Source of the DNA: Rhizobium bangladeshense
GTDB taxonomy: Bacteria; Pseudomonadota; Alphaproteobacteria; Rhizobiales; Rhizobiaceae
Direction: 5' to 3'
Assembly: GCF_017357245.1 (NCBI RefSeq)
Contig: NZ_CP071612.1
Location: 4,205,501 to 4,269,500 of the forward strand
Length of the DNA stretch: 64,000 nucleotides
Position numbers and translations under genes: made by a program. Below are positions 18,198 to 27,443 of the stretch, in pieces (positions within the stretch are counted from its first letter, which is position 1; each line of letters starts with the position of its first letter). The notes under the pieces were generated by a model. The model was not told the origin of the DNA and did not search any database. It saw only the letters and a list, made by a program, of their open reading frames with translations.

Positions 18198-21100
18198 TTG
18201 CCCATATCCAAGATACTCGTTGCCAATCGCTCCGAAATAGCCATTCGTGTCTTCCGCGCGGCCAACGAGCTTGGAATAAAAACAGTCGCGATCTGGGCGG
18301 AAGAAGACAAGCTGGCGCTGCACCGTTTCAAGGCGGACGAGAGCTATCAGGTCGGCCGCGGGCCGCATCTTGCCCGCGATCTCGGGCCGATCGAAAGCTA
18401 TCTGTCGATCGACGAGGTGATCCGTGTCGCCAAGCTTTCGGGTGCGGACGCCATTCATCCGGGCTACGGCCTCTTGTCGGAAAGCCCCGAATTCGTCGAC
18501 GCCTGCAACAAGGCCGGCATTATCTTCATCGGCCCGAAGGCCGACACGATGCGCCAGCTCGGCAACAAGGTGGCGGCGCGAAACCTGGCGATTTCAGTGG
18601 GTGTGCCGGTCGTGCCGGCGACCGAACCGTTGCCGGACGATATGAAGGAAGTCGCCAGAATGGCGGCCGAGATCGGATATCCCGTCATGCTGAAGGCCTC
18701 CTGGGGCGGCGGCGGTCGCGGCATGCGCGTCATTCGTTCCGAAGCCGATCTCGCTCGCGAAGTGACCGAGGCCAAACGCGAGGCGATGGCCGCCTTCGGC
18801 AAGGACGAGGTCTATCTGGAAAAGCTCGTCGAACGCGCCCGCCACGTCGAAAGCCAGATCCTCGGCGATACCCACGGCAATGTCGTGCACCTCTTTGAGC
18901 GCGACTGCTCCATCCAGCGCCGCAATCAGAAGGTCGTCGAGCGGGCGCCCGCACCTTATCTCTCTGAGGCGCAACGCCAGGAGCTTGCCGGTTATTCGCT
19001 GAAGATCGCTGAAGCGACCAACTATATCGGCGCCGGCACTGTCGAATATCTGATGGATGCCGATACCGGCAAATTCTACTTTATCGAAGTCAACCCGCGC
19101 ATCCAGGTCGAGCATACGGTGACCGAAGTCGTCACCGGCATCGATATCGTCAAGGCGCAGATCCATATTCTCGACGGCTTTGCGATCGGCACGCCGGAAT
19201 CCGGCGTGCCCGCTCAGGCGGACATTCGCCTCAACGGCCATGCGCTGCAGTGCCGCATCACCACCGAAGATCCGGAGCACAACTTCATCCCGGATTACGG
19301 CCGCATCACCGCCTATCGCTCGGCCTCCGGCTTCGGAATTCGTCTCGACGGCGGCACTTCCTATTCCGGCGCCATCATCACCCGGTACTATGATCCGCTG
19401 CTCGTCAAGGTGACGGCCTGGGCGCCGAATCCGTTGGAAGCGATTTCCCGCATGGACCGGGCGCTGCGCGAATTCCGCATCCGCGGCGTGGCCACAAACC
19501 TGACCTTCCTCGAAGCGATCATCGGCCACCCGAAGTTCCGCGACAACAGCTACACGACCCGCTTCATCGATACGACGCCGGAGCTCTTCCAACAGGTCAA
19601 ACGCCAGGACCGCGCGACAAAGCTGCTCACTTATCTCGCCGACGTCACCGTCAACGGTCATCCCGAAGCCAAGGACCGGCCGAAGCCGCTTGATAACGCC
19701 GCCAAGCCAGTGGTCCCCTATGCCAACGGCAATTCGGCGAGGGACGGCACGAAGCAGCTTCTCGACAAGCTCGGCCCGAAGAAATTCGGCGAGTGGATGC
19801 GAGACGAGAAGCGGGTGCTTCTGACCGACACGACAATGCGCGACGGCCACCAGTCGCTGCTCGCCACCCGCATGCGCACCTATGACATCGCCCGCATCGC
19901 CGGCACCTATGCGCATGCGCTGCCCAACCTGCTCTCGCTCGAATGCTGGGGCGGCGCCACCTTCGATGTCTCGATGCGCTTCCTCACCGAAGATCCTTGG
20001 GAGCGCCTGGCGCTGATCCGCGAAGGGGCGCCGAACCTGCTCCTGCAGATGCTGCTGCGCGGCGCCAATGGTGTGGGCTACACCAACTATCCCGACAATG
20101 TCGTCAAATACTTCGTCCGACAGGCCGCCAAGGGCGGCATCGATCTCTTCCGCGTCTTCGACTGCCTGAACTGGGTCGAAAACATGCGCGTGTCGATGGA
20201 CGCGATCGCCGAGGAGAACAAGCTCTGCGAGGCAGCGATCTGCTACACCGGCGATATCCTGAACTCGGCCCGGCCGAAGTATGACCTCAAATATTATACC
20301 GACCTTGCCGTCGAGCTCGAAAAGGCCGGGGCTCACATCATCGCGCTCAAGGACATGGCGGGTCTCCTGAAGCCGGCGGCGGCGAAGGTTCTGTTCAAGG
20401 CGCTGCGCGAGGCGACCGGTCTGCCGATCCACTTCCACACGCATGACACGTCGGGCATTGCGGCGGCGACCGTTCTTGCCGCGGTCGATGCCGGTGTCGA
20501 TGCCGTGGACGCGGCGATGGATGCGCTCTCCGGCAATACCTCGCAGCCCTGTCTCGGCTCGATCGTCGAGGCGCTCTCCGGCTCCGAGCGCGATCCAGGC
20601 CTCGATCCGGAATGGATCCGCCGCATCTCATTCTATTGGGAAGCGGTGCGCAATCAGTATGCCGCCTTCGAAAGTGATCTCAAAGGCCCGGCATCGGAAG
20701 TCTATCTGCATGAAATGCCGGGCGGCCAGTTCACCAACCTCAAGGAACAGGCGCGTTCGCTGGGGCTGGAAACCCGCTGGCACCAGGTGGCGCAAGCCTA
20801 TGCAGACGCCAATCAGATGTTCGGCGATATCGTCAAGGTGACGCCATCTTCGAAGGTGGTCGGCGACATGGCGCTGATGATGGTGAGCCAGGATCTGACG
20901 GTCGCCGATGTCGTCAGCCCCGAGCGCGAAGTCTCCTTCCCGGAATCGGTGGTCTCAATGCTGAAGGGCGATCTCGGCCAGCCGCCGTCGGGTTGGCCTG
21001 AAGCGCTGCAGAAGAAGGCGCTGAAAGGCGACAAGCCCTATACGGTGCGTCCGGGCTCTTTGCTCAAGGAGGCCGACCTCGATGCGGAGCGAAAGGTCAT

Positions 21101-21662
21101 CGAGACGAAGCTGGAGCGCGAGGTCAGCGACTTCGAATTCGCCTCCTATCTGATGTATCCGAAGGTCTTCACCGATTTTGCGCTCGCCTCGGATACCTAC
21201 GGCCCGGTCTCCGTTCTGCCGACACCCGCCTATTTCTACGGGCTGGCGGACGGCGAGGAGCTGTTCGCCGATATCGAGAAGGGCAAAACCCTCGTCATCG
21301 TCAACCAGGCGATGAGCGCCACCGACAGCCAGGGCATGGTCACTGTCTTCTTCGAGCTTAACGGCCAGCCGCGCCGCATCAAGGTGCCGGACCGAGCCCA
21401 TGGCGCGACGGGTGCGGCCGTGCGCCGCAAGGCCGAGGTCGGCAACGCAGCCCATGTCGGTGCGCCGATGCCCGGCGTCATCAGCCGCGTCTTCGCCTCG
21501 CCCGGCCAGGCCGTCAGCGCTGGTGACGTGCTGGTCTCCATCGAGGCGATGAAGATGGAAACCGCGATCCATGCGGAAAAGGACGGCACCATTGCCGAAG
21601 TGCTGGTCAAAGCCGGCGACCAGATCGATGCGAAGGACCTGCTGGTGGTTTACGGCGGATGA
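18198..21662 (+). CDS. pyc: Pyruvate carboxylase
   Basis: Biotin-dependent ATP:pyruvate carboxylase making oxaloacetate, the main anaplerotic route in rhizobia on sugars and pyruvate. It has 1154 residues, matching the structurally studied R. etli enzyme. Order: biotin carboxylase domain (ATP-grasp loop SWGGGGRGMR near residues 165-175), carboxyltransferase TIM barrel (TDTTMRDGHQSLLATRMRTY near 545), and a C-terminal biotin carrier domain with EAMKME, the lysine being residue 1119. The start is a TTG with an excellent GGAGGAGA upstream (18186-18193) and no competing ATG. A strong terminator follows. It is not overlapped by expR (173-bp gap), so it probably has its own promoter. Confidence 0.98.
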   Translation: MPISKILVANRSEIAIRVFRAANELGIKTVAIWAEEDKLALHRFKADESYQVGRGPHLARDLGPIESYLSIDEVIRVAKLSGADAIHPGYGLLSESPEFVDACNKAGIIFIGPKADTMRQLGNKVAARNLAISVGVPVVPATEPLPDDMKEVARMAAEIGYPVMLKASWGGGGRGMRVIRSEADLAREVTEAKREAMAAFGKDEVYLEKLVERARHVESQILGDTHGNVVHLFERDCSIQRRNQKVVERAPAPYLSEAQRQELAGYSLKIAEATNYIGAGTVEYLMDADTGKFYFIEVNPRIQVEHTVTEVVTGIDIVKAQIHILDGFAIGTPESGVPAQADIRLNGHALQCRITTEDPEHNFIPDYGRITAYRSASGFGIRLDGGTSYSGAIITRYYDPLLVKVTAWAPNPLEAISRMDRALREFRIRGVATNLTFLEAIIGHPKFRDNSYTTRFIDTTPELFQQVKRQDRATKLLTYLADVTVNGHPEAKDRPKPLDNAAKPVVPYANGNSARDGTKQLLDKLGPKKFGEWMRDEKRVLLTDTTMRDGHQSLLATRMRTYDIARIAGTYAHALPNLLSLECWGGATFDVSMRFLTEDPWERLALIREGAPNLLLQMLLRGANGVGYTNYPDNVVKYFVRQAAKGGIDLFRVFDCLNWVENMRVSMDAIAEENKLCEAAICYTGDILNSARPKYDLKYYTDLAVELEKAGAHIIALKDMAGLLKPAAAKVLFKALREATGLPIHFHTHDTSGIAAATVLAAVDAGVDAVDAAMDALSGNTSQPCLGSIVEALSGSERDPGLDPEWIRRISFYWEAVRNQYAAFESDLKGPASEVYLHEMPGGQFTNLKEQARSLGLETRWHQVAQAYADANQMFGDIVKVTPSSKVVGDMALMMVSQDLTVADVVSPEREVSFPESVVSMLKGDLGQPPSGWPEALQKKALKGDKPYTVRPGSLLKEADLDAERKVIETKLEREVSDFEFASYLMYPKVFTDFALASDTYGPVSVLPTPAYFYGLADGEELFADIEKGKTLVIVNQAMSATDSQGMVTVFFELNGQPRRIKVPDRAHGATGAAVRRKAEVGNAAHVGAPMPGVISRVFASPGQAVSAGDVLVSIEAMKMETAIHAEKDGTIAEVLVKAGDQIDAKDLLVVYGG

Positions 21663-21764
21663 GCGAACGGAAGGAAAGGTTCGGTCCGCCCATTCTTGTC
21701 GGGCTGATCACCCGATTGTGTAGAAATAGCCTGTTAACAGGCCGACTTTTTCGAAAAGCTTGCG

Positions 21765-21797
21765 GCCTCCTCGCCTTGCCCGGCGGGGAGGCTTTTT
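21765..21797 (+). terminator. Rho-independent terminator of pyc
   Basis: Eleven-base-pair stem GCCTCCTCGCC / GGCGGGGAGGC (one G-T pair), six-base loop, then TTTTT. Confidence 0.9.
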
Positions 21798-21844
21798 CGT
21801 AGACTTGCGTGCCTGCCCCCCAAGATCAATCAGGAAACGATTTC

Positions 21845-22417
21845 ATGAGCAAATTGAAGATCGCCGTCATTGTCGGCAGCACTCGTATTGGCCGTTTCGC
21901 CGCACATCCGGCAAAATGGATTGCCGAACTCGTCGGCCAACGCTCCGATCTCGAAGTCGAGGTTCTCGATCTTCTCGACTATCCCATGCATTTCTTTGGC
22001 GAAGAGCGCGCCACCACGGCGGAAAGCGACACCGCCGAGCGCTGGAAGAAGAAGCTGCGCGAATTTGACGGCTACATATTCACCGTCGCCGAGTACAATC
22101 ATGCGCCGACGGCGGTTCTGAAGAACGCGATCGATCTCGGCGAGTTCATCCACAAGCCGGTCGCCTTCGTCGGCTACGGCGGCGTCGGCGGTGCGCGCGC
22201 CGTCGAGCAGCTTCGCCTGATCTTCGTGGAAATGGGCGCAGCCTCGGTGAAAACGGGCGTGCACATCGCTTTCAGCGAATATCTAAGCGTGCTCAAGGAA
22301 GGCAAGAGCCTTGGCGACTACCCGCACCTCAACGAGGCGGCCAAGAACCAGCTTGATCAGCTCATCTGGTGGGGCAATGCGTTGAAGGCAGCGCGCACGG
22401 TCGTCACCTCGGCCTGA
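21845..22417 (+). CDS. NADPH-dependent FMN reductase family protein
   Basis: 190 residues from the ATG at 21845 (AGGAAA upstream). It has a flavodoxin-like fold with the phosphate-binding loop GSTRIGRFAAHPAKW near residues 11-25 and the second flavin-contact motif TVAEYNHAPTAVLKNAIDL near 85-103. It probably reduces FMN or quinones/azo compounds with NAD(P)H in the cytosol; the exact substrate is unknown. It is a single gene between the pyc terminator and a long palindrome. Confidence 0.88.
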   Translation: MSKLKIAVIVGSTRIGRFAAHPAKWIAELVGQRSDLEVEVLDLLDYPMHFFGEERATTAESDTAERWKKKLREFDGYIFTVAEYNHAPTAVLKNAIDLGEFIHKPVAFVGYGGVGGARAVEQLRLIFVEMGAASVKTGVHIAFSEYLSVLKEGKSLGDYPHLNEAAKNQLDQLIWWGNALKAARTVVTSA

Positions 22418-22440
22418 GGGTTGCCGCCTGTAAGCAACGC

Positions 22441-22470
22441 GTCTCACGTGAATCACGATTCACGTGAGAC
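22441..22470. repeat. Perfect 14-bp palindrome
   Basis: GTCTCACGTGAATC, two bases, then GATTCACGTGAGAC. It lies 23 bases past the FMN-reductase stop with no T run (AATTAGGG follows), so it is a hairpin or binding site rather than a classical terminator. It directly abuts the mosaic repeat at 22478. Confidence 0.75.
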
Positions 22471-22477
22471 AATTAGG

Positions 22478-22573
22478 GCAATTCCAGCAAAAGTGTGCAG
22501 CGGTTTTGGGTTCGGAATTGCGTGAAAACATAGAGATAGAGCAATTCCGTGATCCGAAGAAAAGCGGAATTGC
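22478..22573. repeat. RIME-like intergenic mosaic repeat
   Basis: About 96 bp bounded by GCAATTCC (22478) and GGAATTGC (22566-22573), with further GGAATTGC and GCAATTCC copies inside. It resembles the short palindromic mosaic elements (RIME family) scattered between genes in Rhizobium and Agrobacterium. Its right edge reaches the stop codon of the downstream minus-strand ATPase gene. Confidence 0.65.
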
Positions 22574-22574
22574 T

Positions 22575-23336
22575 CTAGATATCATAAGTATGGGCGGCGT
22601 TGATCGTCGAGATGAAGCGCTTGGTACGCTCGCGCTCGGGGGCGCTGAAAATAGCTTTCGCGCTGCCCGTTTCCACCACGCTCCCGGCTTCCAGGAAGAC
22701 GACGTCGTTGGCGATTTTCGAGGCGAGCCGGAGATCATGGGTGGCCATGACCATCGTCGTGCCTTCACGGGCAAGCTGACCCAGCACATCGACCACTTCC
22801 GCCGAGAGTTCAGGATCGAGCGCCGAGGTCGGCTCGTCACAGAGAAGCACCCGCGGCGACGGCGCGAGCGCCCGTGCGATTGCGACACGCTGCTGCTGAC
22901 CACCCGATAGTGTCGAAGGCCAGGCATCGGCCTTGTGCGCCATGCCGACCTTGGTCAGCAGTTCCATGGCGCGCTCGCGCGCTTTCTCCTTCGGCCATTT
23001 AAGCACCGTGACCAGACCTTCCATGACGTTCTCGATCGCGGTCTGATGCGGAAAGAGCTGGAAATTCTGGAAGACCATGCCGGTCTGACGGCGGATCTTT
23101 TGAATCGCCTGCCATCCAATGCGTTTGCCGGGCGCAAAGGAAAGCTCATCCTCACCGAGACGGATCGCGCCTGATGTCGGGATTTCGAGCAGGTTGATGC
23201 AGCGCAAGAGCGTGCTCTTGCCACCACCGGACGGCCCGACGAGCGCGGTGACGCTGCCCTCGGGAATGCGGATGCTGATGTCCTTCAGAATGACGGCGTC
23301 ACCGAAGCGCTTTTCGATGTTGGAAAGCTCGATCAT
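22575..23336 (-). CDS. Polar amino acid ABC transporter ATP-binding protein (GlnQ/TcyN-like)
   Basis: 253 residues; energises the amino acid importer encoded by the next two genes. Walker A is GPSGGGKS, the signature is LSGGQQQRVAIARAL, Walker B is LLCDEPTSALDPE and the switch is THD. The ATG overlaps the permease stop by 4 bp. The gene is the last of the operon, and its stop codon runs into a mosaic repeat that may help end or stabilise the transcript. Confidence 0.93.
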   Translation of the reverse strand: MIELSNIEKRFGDAVILKDISIRIPEGSVTALVGPSGGGKSTLLRCINLLEIPTSGAIRLGEDELSFAPGKRIGWQAIQKIRRQTGMVFQNFQLFPHQTAIENVMEGLVTVLKWPKEKARERAMELLTKVGMAHKADAWPSTLSGGQQQRVAIARALAPSPRVLLCDEPTSALDPELSAEVVDVLGQLAREGTTMVMATHDLRLASKIANDVVFLEAGSVVETGSAKAIFSAPERERTKRFISTINAAHTYDI

Positions 23337-24013
23337 GCGTTTGCCTCCAGCATGCCGCCATAGCGCGCGAAGCGGCGTTCCAGCCGCACCTGCAGCTGGG
23401 ATAGGACGGAGCTCAGGACGAGGTAGATCAGCGCCGCCTCGATATAGAGGATCAGCGGCTCGTAGGTGGTGGCGACGATGCGTTGTGCCGCCTGGAAGAG
23501 CTCAGGCACGGTGATGGCAGCAGCAAGCGAGGTATCCTTGACCAGCGAGATGAAGGTGTTCGACAGAGGCGGCACGGCGACTCGGCCGGCCTGCGGCAGG
23601 ATCGTCCGACCCATCGCCTGGCGCCAGCTCATTCCAATCGAATAGGCTGCTTCCCACTGGCCCTTCGGCACGGAGGAGATGACCGCGCGGATGATCTCGG
23701 AACTATAGGCGCCGATATTCAAGGTAAAGCCGATCAGCGCGGCAGGAAAGGCGTCGAGCAGGATGCCGATGCTCGGAAGGCCGTAAAAGATCACGAAAAG
23801 CTGGACGAGCAGCGGCGTGCCGCGGATGACCCAGACATAGAAGCGGGCGATCGCCGCGACGGGTGTCGGGCCGAAAAGGCGGGCAATCGCCGTGATCAGA
23901 CCGAGGATCAGACCGAAGGCGAAGGAGAGCAGCGTCAGCGGGATGGTGAAGATCAATCCCGCCCAGAGGAGCGAGGGAAGCGATTCCGCCATCAGTTGGA
24001 GCCAGTGCGGCAA
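23333..24013 (-). CDS. Polar amino acid ABC transporter permease (TcyL/YecS-like)
   Basis: Inner-membrane subunit of the importer. The best start is the TTG at 24013 (226 residues), which has AGAGGGA seven bases upstream; the ATG at 24067 would add 18 odd residues, and an internal ATG at 23992 gives 219. It has five membrane helices and the HisM-family motif RGTPLLVQLFVIFYGLP. The EAA loop is degenerate (AAYSIGMSWRQAMGRTILPQ), as usual in polar amino acid permeases. Only one permease gene is present, so it probably works as a homodimer. Confidence 0.9.
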   Translation of the reverse strand: MPHWLQLMAESLPSLLWAGLIFTIPLTLLSFAFGLILGLITAIARLFGPTPVAAIARFYVWVIRGTPLLVQLFVIFYGLPSIGILLDAFPAALIGFTLNIGAYSSEIIRAVISSVPKGQWEAAYSIGMSWRQAMGRTILPQAGRVAVPPLSNTFISLVKDTSLAAAITVPELFQAAQRIVATTYEPLILYIEAALIYLVLSSVLSQLQVRLERRFARYGGMLEANA

Positions 24014-24067
24014 GGGACATTCCCTCTCATGGATCGGGTGGTGATATCTCGGAATACCCCTGCCCAA

Positions 24068-24089
24068 CCCCTCCCCACAAGGGGGAGGG
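24068..24089. repeat. GC-rich palindrome in the amino acid transporter operon
   Basis: CCCCTCCCC, four bases, GGGGGAGGG; first of two similar palindromes in the 202-bp gap between the binding-protein and permease genes. Confidence 0.6.
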
Positions 24090-24176
24090 ACTTAATCCGG
24101 CCCCCGCGCTGCACGAAATAGTGACCGAGCTGGAAGTCAGGACGTTTATTTTGAGATGAGGCGGTACCCCGCCAAA

Positions 24177-24205
24177 CCCCTCCCCGTTGCGGGAGGGGAC
24201 TTTTT
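24177..24205. repeat. Second GC-rich palindrome in the same gap
   Basis: CCCCTCCC, six bases, GGGAGGGG, then ACTTTTT on the plus strand and TTTGG on the minus strand. It lies 10 bases past the binding-protein stop in the operon direction. It may let the abundant binding protein be made in excess over the membrane subunits. Confidence 0.6.
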
Positions 24206-24215
24206 GCAGGAGAGC

Positions 24216-24989
24216 TTACTTGGAAACGTCCTGGCCGAAATACTTGTCGGCAATCTTCTTGTAGGTGCCGTCAGCCTTGATGTCGGCGAGCGCCTTGTTG
24301 ATCGCCTCTAGCAGCTCGGGCTCGTTTTTGCGGATGATGATGCCGGAATAATCGGCATTTTCCTGCTCCGCGGCGATCTTCACCGGCGCGTCCGGCTTGT
24401 GCTTCTTGAAATCGAGGAAGGAGAGGCTGTCGTTGATCGTCGCATCGGCGCGCTTTGTCAGCACGAGCTGGATCGACTGGTCGAAACCGTCGGTGCCGAC
24501 GAGCTCGGCGCCGGATTCAGTTGCGATCTTGCCGAAGTTGCTGGTCAGCGACTGGGCGGCCTTCTTGCCCTTGAGGTCAGCGAAGGTCTTGATGCTGTCG
24601 TCGCCTTCGCGGACGATCAGGACTGCCTTGGAGGCGATATAGGGTTCGGAGAAATCGTATTTCTGCTTGCGGGCTTCGGTGATGCCGACCTGGTTGATGA
24701 CCGTGTCATAGCGCTTGGCATCGAGACCGGCGATCAGGCCGTCCCACTTTCCTTCGATGAATTCGGCCTTGACGCCGAGCTTGGCGGCGATCGCTTCGCC
24801 GATCTCGACGTCGAAACCGACAAGCTTGCCGCTCTCGTCGTGATAGGTAAAGGGCGCATAGGTGCCTTCGGTGCCGATCTTCAAGACGCCGGCGGATTTG
24901 ATGGCGGCAAGGTTTTCGCCGGCATGGGCGGGCAGGAGGGCTGCGGCCTGAATAAGGGCAGCGGCGGCGACGGTTTTCAACCAGTTCAT
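24216..24989 (-). CDS. Polar amino acid (cystine-like) ABC transporter substrate-binding protein
   Basis: Periplasmic binding protein, 257 residues from the ATG at 24989, chosen because AGGA sits upstream of it; an ATG at 25001 adds four residues. Signal peptide residues 1-23 end in PAHA-GE. The mature part is a type-II SBP_bac_3 fold (VLKIGTEGTYAPFTYHD, GFDVEIGEAIAAKL, DTVINQVGITEARKQKYDFS). It is closest by pattern to FliY/TcyJ cystine- and diaminopimelate-binding proteins, so cystine is a reasonable but unproven substrate. Confidence 0.9.
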   Translation of the reverse strand: MNWLKTVAAAALIQAAALLPAHAGENLAAIKSAGVLKIGTEGTYAPFTYHDESGKLVGFDVEIGEAIAAKLGVKAEFIEGKWDGLIAGLDAKRYDTVINQVGITEARKQKYDFSEPYIASKAVLIVREGDDSIKTFADLKGKKAAQSLTSNFGKIATESGAELVGTDGFDQSIQLVLTKRADATINDSLSFLDFKKHKPDAPVKIAAEQENADYSGIIIRKNEPELLEAINKALADIKADGTYKKIADKYFGQDVSK

Positions 24990-25312
24990 TGTGCTATCCA
25001 TCCTTGGGAGGTTGTGATCGGATGCGGCATACTTCGCAGAAAACTAGGGCGCCGGAAGCGTAGAAAACTGCGAATAAAAGCAGCAACTGCAAATATTTTT
25101 CTCAAGCGTTCGTCCCAAGCACGAATTCCATGAAATTGGCGCCACCGCGATCGCGCCGCTGTTGCTCGGCGACCGATCGTGGGCAGCCGATGCACTTTGA
25201 CGTTGCAGCCTTGTTTCACTTCGTCAGAAAATGTGTGAACGTGCATGTTGCCTGCATGATCATAAGTGTTTATGCACGATTGTCTGATTTCAGCCAATGA
25301 TCCGGTAGGAAC
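24990..25312. promoter_or_regulatory. Divergent control region with an inverted repeat
   Basis: 323 bp between the amino acid transporter and the DeoR gene. CGTGCAT (25240-25246) and ATGCACG (25272-25278) form an inverted repeat 35 bp upstream of the DeoR start, with two further GCATG-type words between the arms. It is a candidate autoregulatory operator; the assignment is inference. Confidence 0.4.
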
Positions 25313-26089
25313 ATGCAGGATTTTCTGTTACGGGAGCGTCAAAGCGTCATTTCTGAGCGGCTGCGGCTGAATGGCCGCGTGCTGGCGGCGGAACTCGCGA
25401 TGGAATTCGGCGTCTCCGAGGATACGGTGCGGCGCGACCTGCGCGAGATGGCGGCGGCGGGCCTGTGCGAAAGGGTCTATGGCGGCGCGTTGCCTGTTTC
25501 CCCAGCCCATGGAAGCCTGACGCAGCGCATGGCTTTTGCCGCCGACCGCAAGCAGGCATTGGCGCGGGCTGCGGCAAAGCAGATCACTCCGGGTTCATGC
25601 GTTTTTTTCGATGCCGGCAGTACCAATCTGGCCATCGCCAATGCCTTGCCGGCCGAACTAGAACTGACGGCCGCGACCAATGCCCCGGCGATCGCAGCAG
25701 CGCTCATCGACAAGCCTGCCGTCAACGTCATCCTGATAGGCGGCATGGTGGATCGGCAGACAGGTGGCGCGCTCGGCGCCAAGGCCTTGCGGGATATGGA
25801 GCAGATTTCGCCCGATCTCTGCATTCTCGGCGCCTGCGGCATTGATCTCGAGGCCGGCATTACGACCTTCGGCTTCGAGGATGCGGAGTTCAAACGGTTT
25901 GCGACATCGAGAAGCAAAAAGGTTATGGCGGCGGTAACCTCGGAGAAATTCAGCACGGCTGCACCCCACAGCGTCCTGCCGGTTGCGCATTGCGAATGCC
26001 TGGTCGTCGAGCACGATGCCGATCCCGCCATCCTTGCGGGTTACCGCGAGCGCGGTTGCCGGACAGTCATCGCCGAAAGAACGAACTGA
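25313..26089 (+). CDS. DeoR-family transcriptional regulator
   Basis: 258 residues. The N-terminal DeoR winged helix (residues 6-57) contains AAELAMEFGVSEDTVRRDLR and ends in GGAL. The C-terminal DeoRC sensor domain, related to sugar-phosphate isomerases, has DAGSTNLAIANALP and the conserved IGGMVDRQTGGALG. Such repressors usually sense a phosphorylated sugar. The next gene, an MFS transporter 64 bp downstream, is the likely partner or target. Confidence 0.9.
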   Translation: MQDFLLRERQSVISERLRLNGRVLAAELAMEFGVSEDTVRRDLREMAAAGLCERVYGGALPVSPAHGSLTQRMAFAADRKQALARAAAKQITPGSCVFFDAGSTNLAIANALPAELELTAATNAPAIAAALIDKPAVNVILIGGMVDRQTGGALGAKALRDMEQISPDLCILGACGIDLEAGITTFGFEDAEFKRFATSRSKKVMAAVTSEKFSTAAPHSVLPVAHCECLVVEHDADPAILAGYRERGCRTVIAERTN

Positions 26090-26153
26090 GCCGCCGTCAC
26101 AGAGTTTAGAAAAAGCGGGCGCTGCCAAGCCCGACAACGAGGAAAGACCGAAA

Positions 26154-27347
26154 ATGGACAGTCATGTGAACGCGCCGCCGGGAGTCCGCAGCGGCTTCAT
26201 TACCAGAAGCAGGGCGGCTGTTTCCCTACTCTTTCTCATGAACGGCTTTGTCGTCGGCTGCTGGGCGCCCAAGATCCCCGATTTTGCCGAACGTCTCGCG
26301 CTGACGAAGTTTGAACTCGGGCTGATGATCCTGATCTTCGGCGTCGGTTCCCTGGTTATGATGCCGATTGCCGGCGCACAGATCGCCAAGCATGGCTCGC
26401 GCATCGTCGTTCGGGCGACGGCGGTTTGCGTGCTACCGCTGCTCCTGGCACTGACGTTGGCGCCGAACGTGATCACCGGGGCCATCGCACTGTTCCTGTT
26501 CGGTGGCTTTATCGGCGCGATGGATGTGGCGATGAATGCCAATGCAGTGTCTGTCGAAAAATCCATGCGCCGCGCCATCATGTCGTCCTGCCATGCTTTC
26601 TGGAGCCTTGGCGGCCTGATCGGCTCGGGTCTCGGCGGCATCGTGATCGCCAAGCTCGGTATTCTCGGCCATGCCCAACTCGCGACCCTCCTGGCGGCGA
26701 TCTTCCTTGCTCTGGCTTGGCCGATGATCCTTGCGGATCCGCCGCATCCCGATGCCAAGAAGGAAAAGACAAAGCTGCCGATGGTGCCGCTTCCGTGGCT
26801 GCTGGGCTTGATGGCCCTGTTCTCCATGGTGCCGGAAGGCGCGGTTCTCGATTGGGGCGCGCTCTTTCTCCGGCAGGAAATGGATGCGTCGGTCGCGCTT
26901 TCCGGTCTCGGTTTCGCAGCCTTCTCGGCGACCATGGCGATCATGCGCTTTGCCGGCGATCTCGTGCGCGACCGCCTCGGCGGCGTCAAGACACTGCGCA
27001 TCTGCACACTCTTTGCCATTGCCGGCATGCTGCTGGCGAGCCTCGCGCCGGACGCGGAGATCGCCATCCTGGGCTTTGCCCTTTGCGGCATCGGCATCTC
27101 AAACATGGTGCCAATCGCTTTCTCGGCGGCGGGCAATATCCCCGGCCTCAAGCCCGGTATCGGCATCTCGGTTGTCACGACCATGGGTTATTCCGGCATG
27201 CTGGTCGCGCCGTCGGTGATCGGCTTCGTTGCCGAACATATCGGCTTCGCCGTCGTCTTCATGGCGCTGCCGGTGCTGCTGCTGTTCGTTCTCGCATTCT
27301 CCAAGCTGGCCCATTATGCCGATGGTGTCTCAGGAGGCGGCCACTAA
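26154..27347 (+). CDS. MFS transporter, YbjJ-like
   Basis: 397 residues from the ATG at 26154 (GAGGAAAG upstream); the upstream frame overlaps deoR and is not coding. Twelve membrane helices. Early signature NGFVVGCWAPKIPDF and the conserved DVAMNANAVSVE in helix 4, typical of the YbjJ/fucose-permease-like branch of sugar MFS carriers. With the adjacent DeoR regulator this suggests export or uptake of a sugar or sugar derivative; the substrate is unknown. Confidence 0.85.
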   Translation: MDSHVNAPPGVRSGFITRSRAAVSLLFLMNGFVVGCWAPKIPDFAERLALTKFELGLMILIFGVGSLVMMPIAGAQIAKHGSRIVVRATAVCVLPLLLALTLAPNVITGAIALFLFGGFIGAMDVAMNANAVSVEKSMRRAIMSSCHAFWSLGGLIGSGLGGIVIAKLGILGHAQLATLLAAIFLALAWPMILADPPHPDAKKEKTKLPMVPLPWLLGLMALFSMVPEGAVLDWGALFLRQEMDASVALSGLGFAAFSATMAIMRFAGDLVRDRLGGVKTLRICTLFAIAGMLLASLAPDAEIAILGFALCGIGISNMVPIAFSAAGNIPGLKPGIGISVVTTMGYSGMLVAPSVIGFVAEHIGFAVVFMALPVLLLFVLAFSKLAHYADGVSGGGH

Positions 27348-27443
27348 GCCGTCTCCAAGCAAAAGTGATATAGAGGGCGGTTGACAAGAAAGCGGTCATG
27401 ATCCACCTGAAAGGCACTATTTTTAGGGATGCAAGAACTCTGA

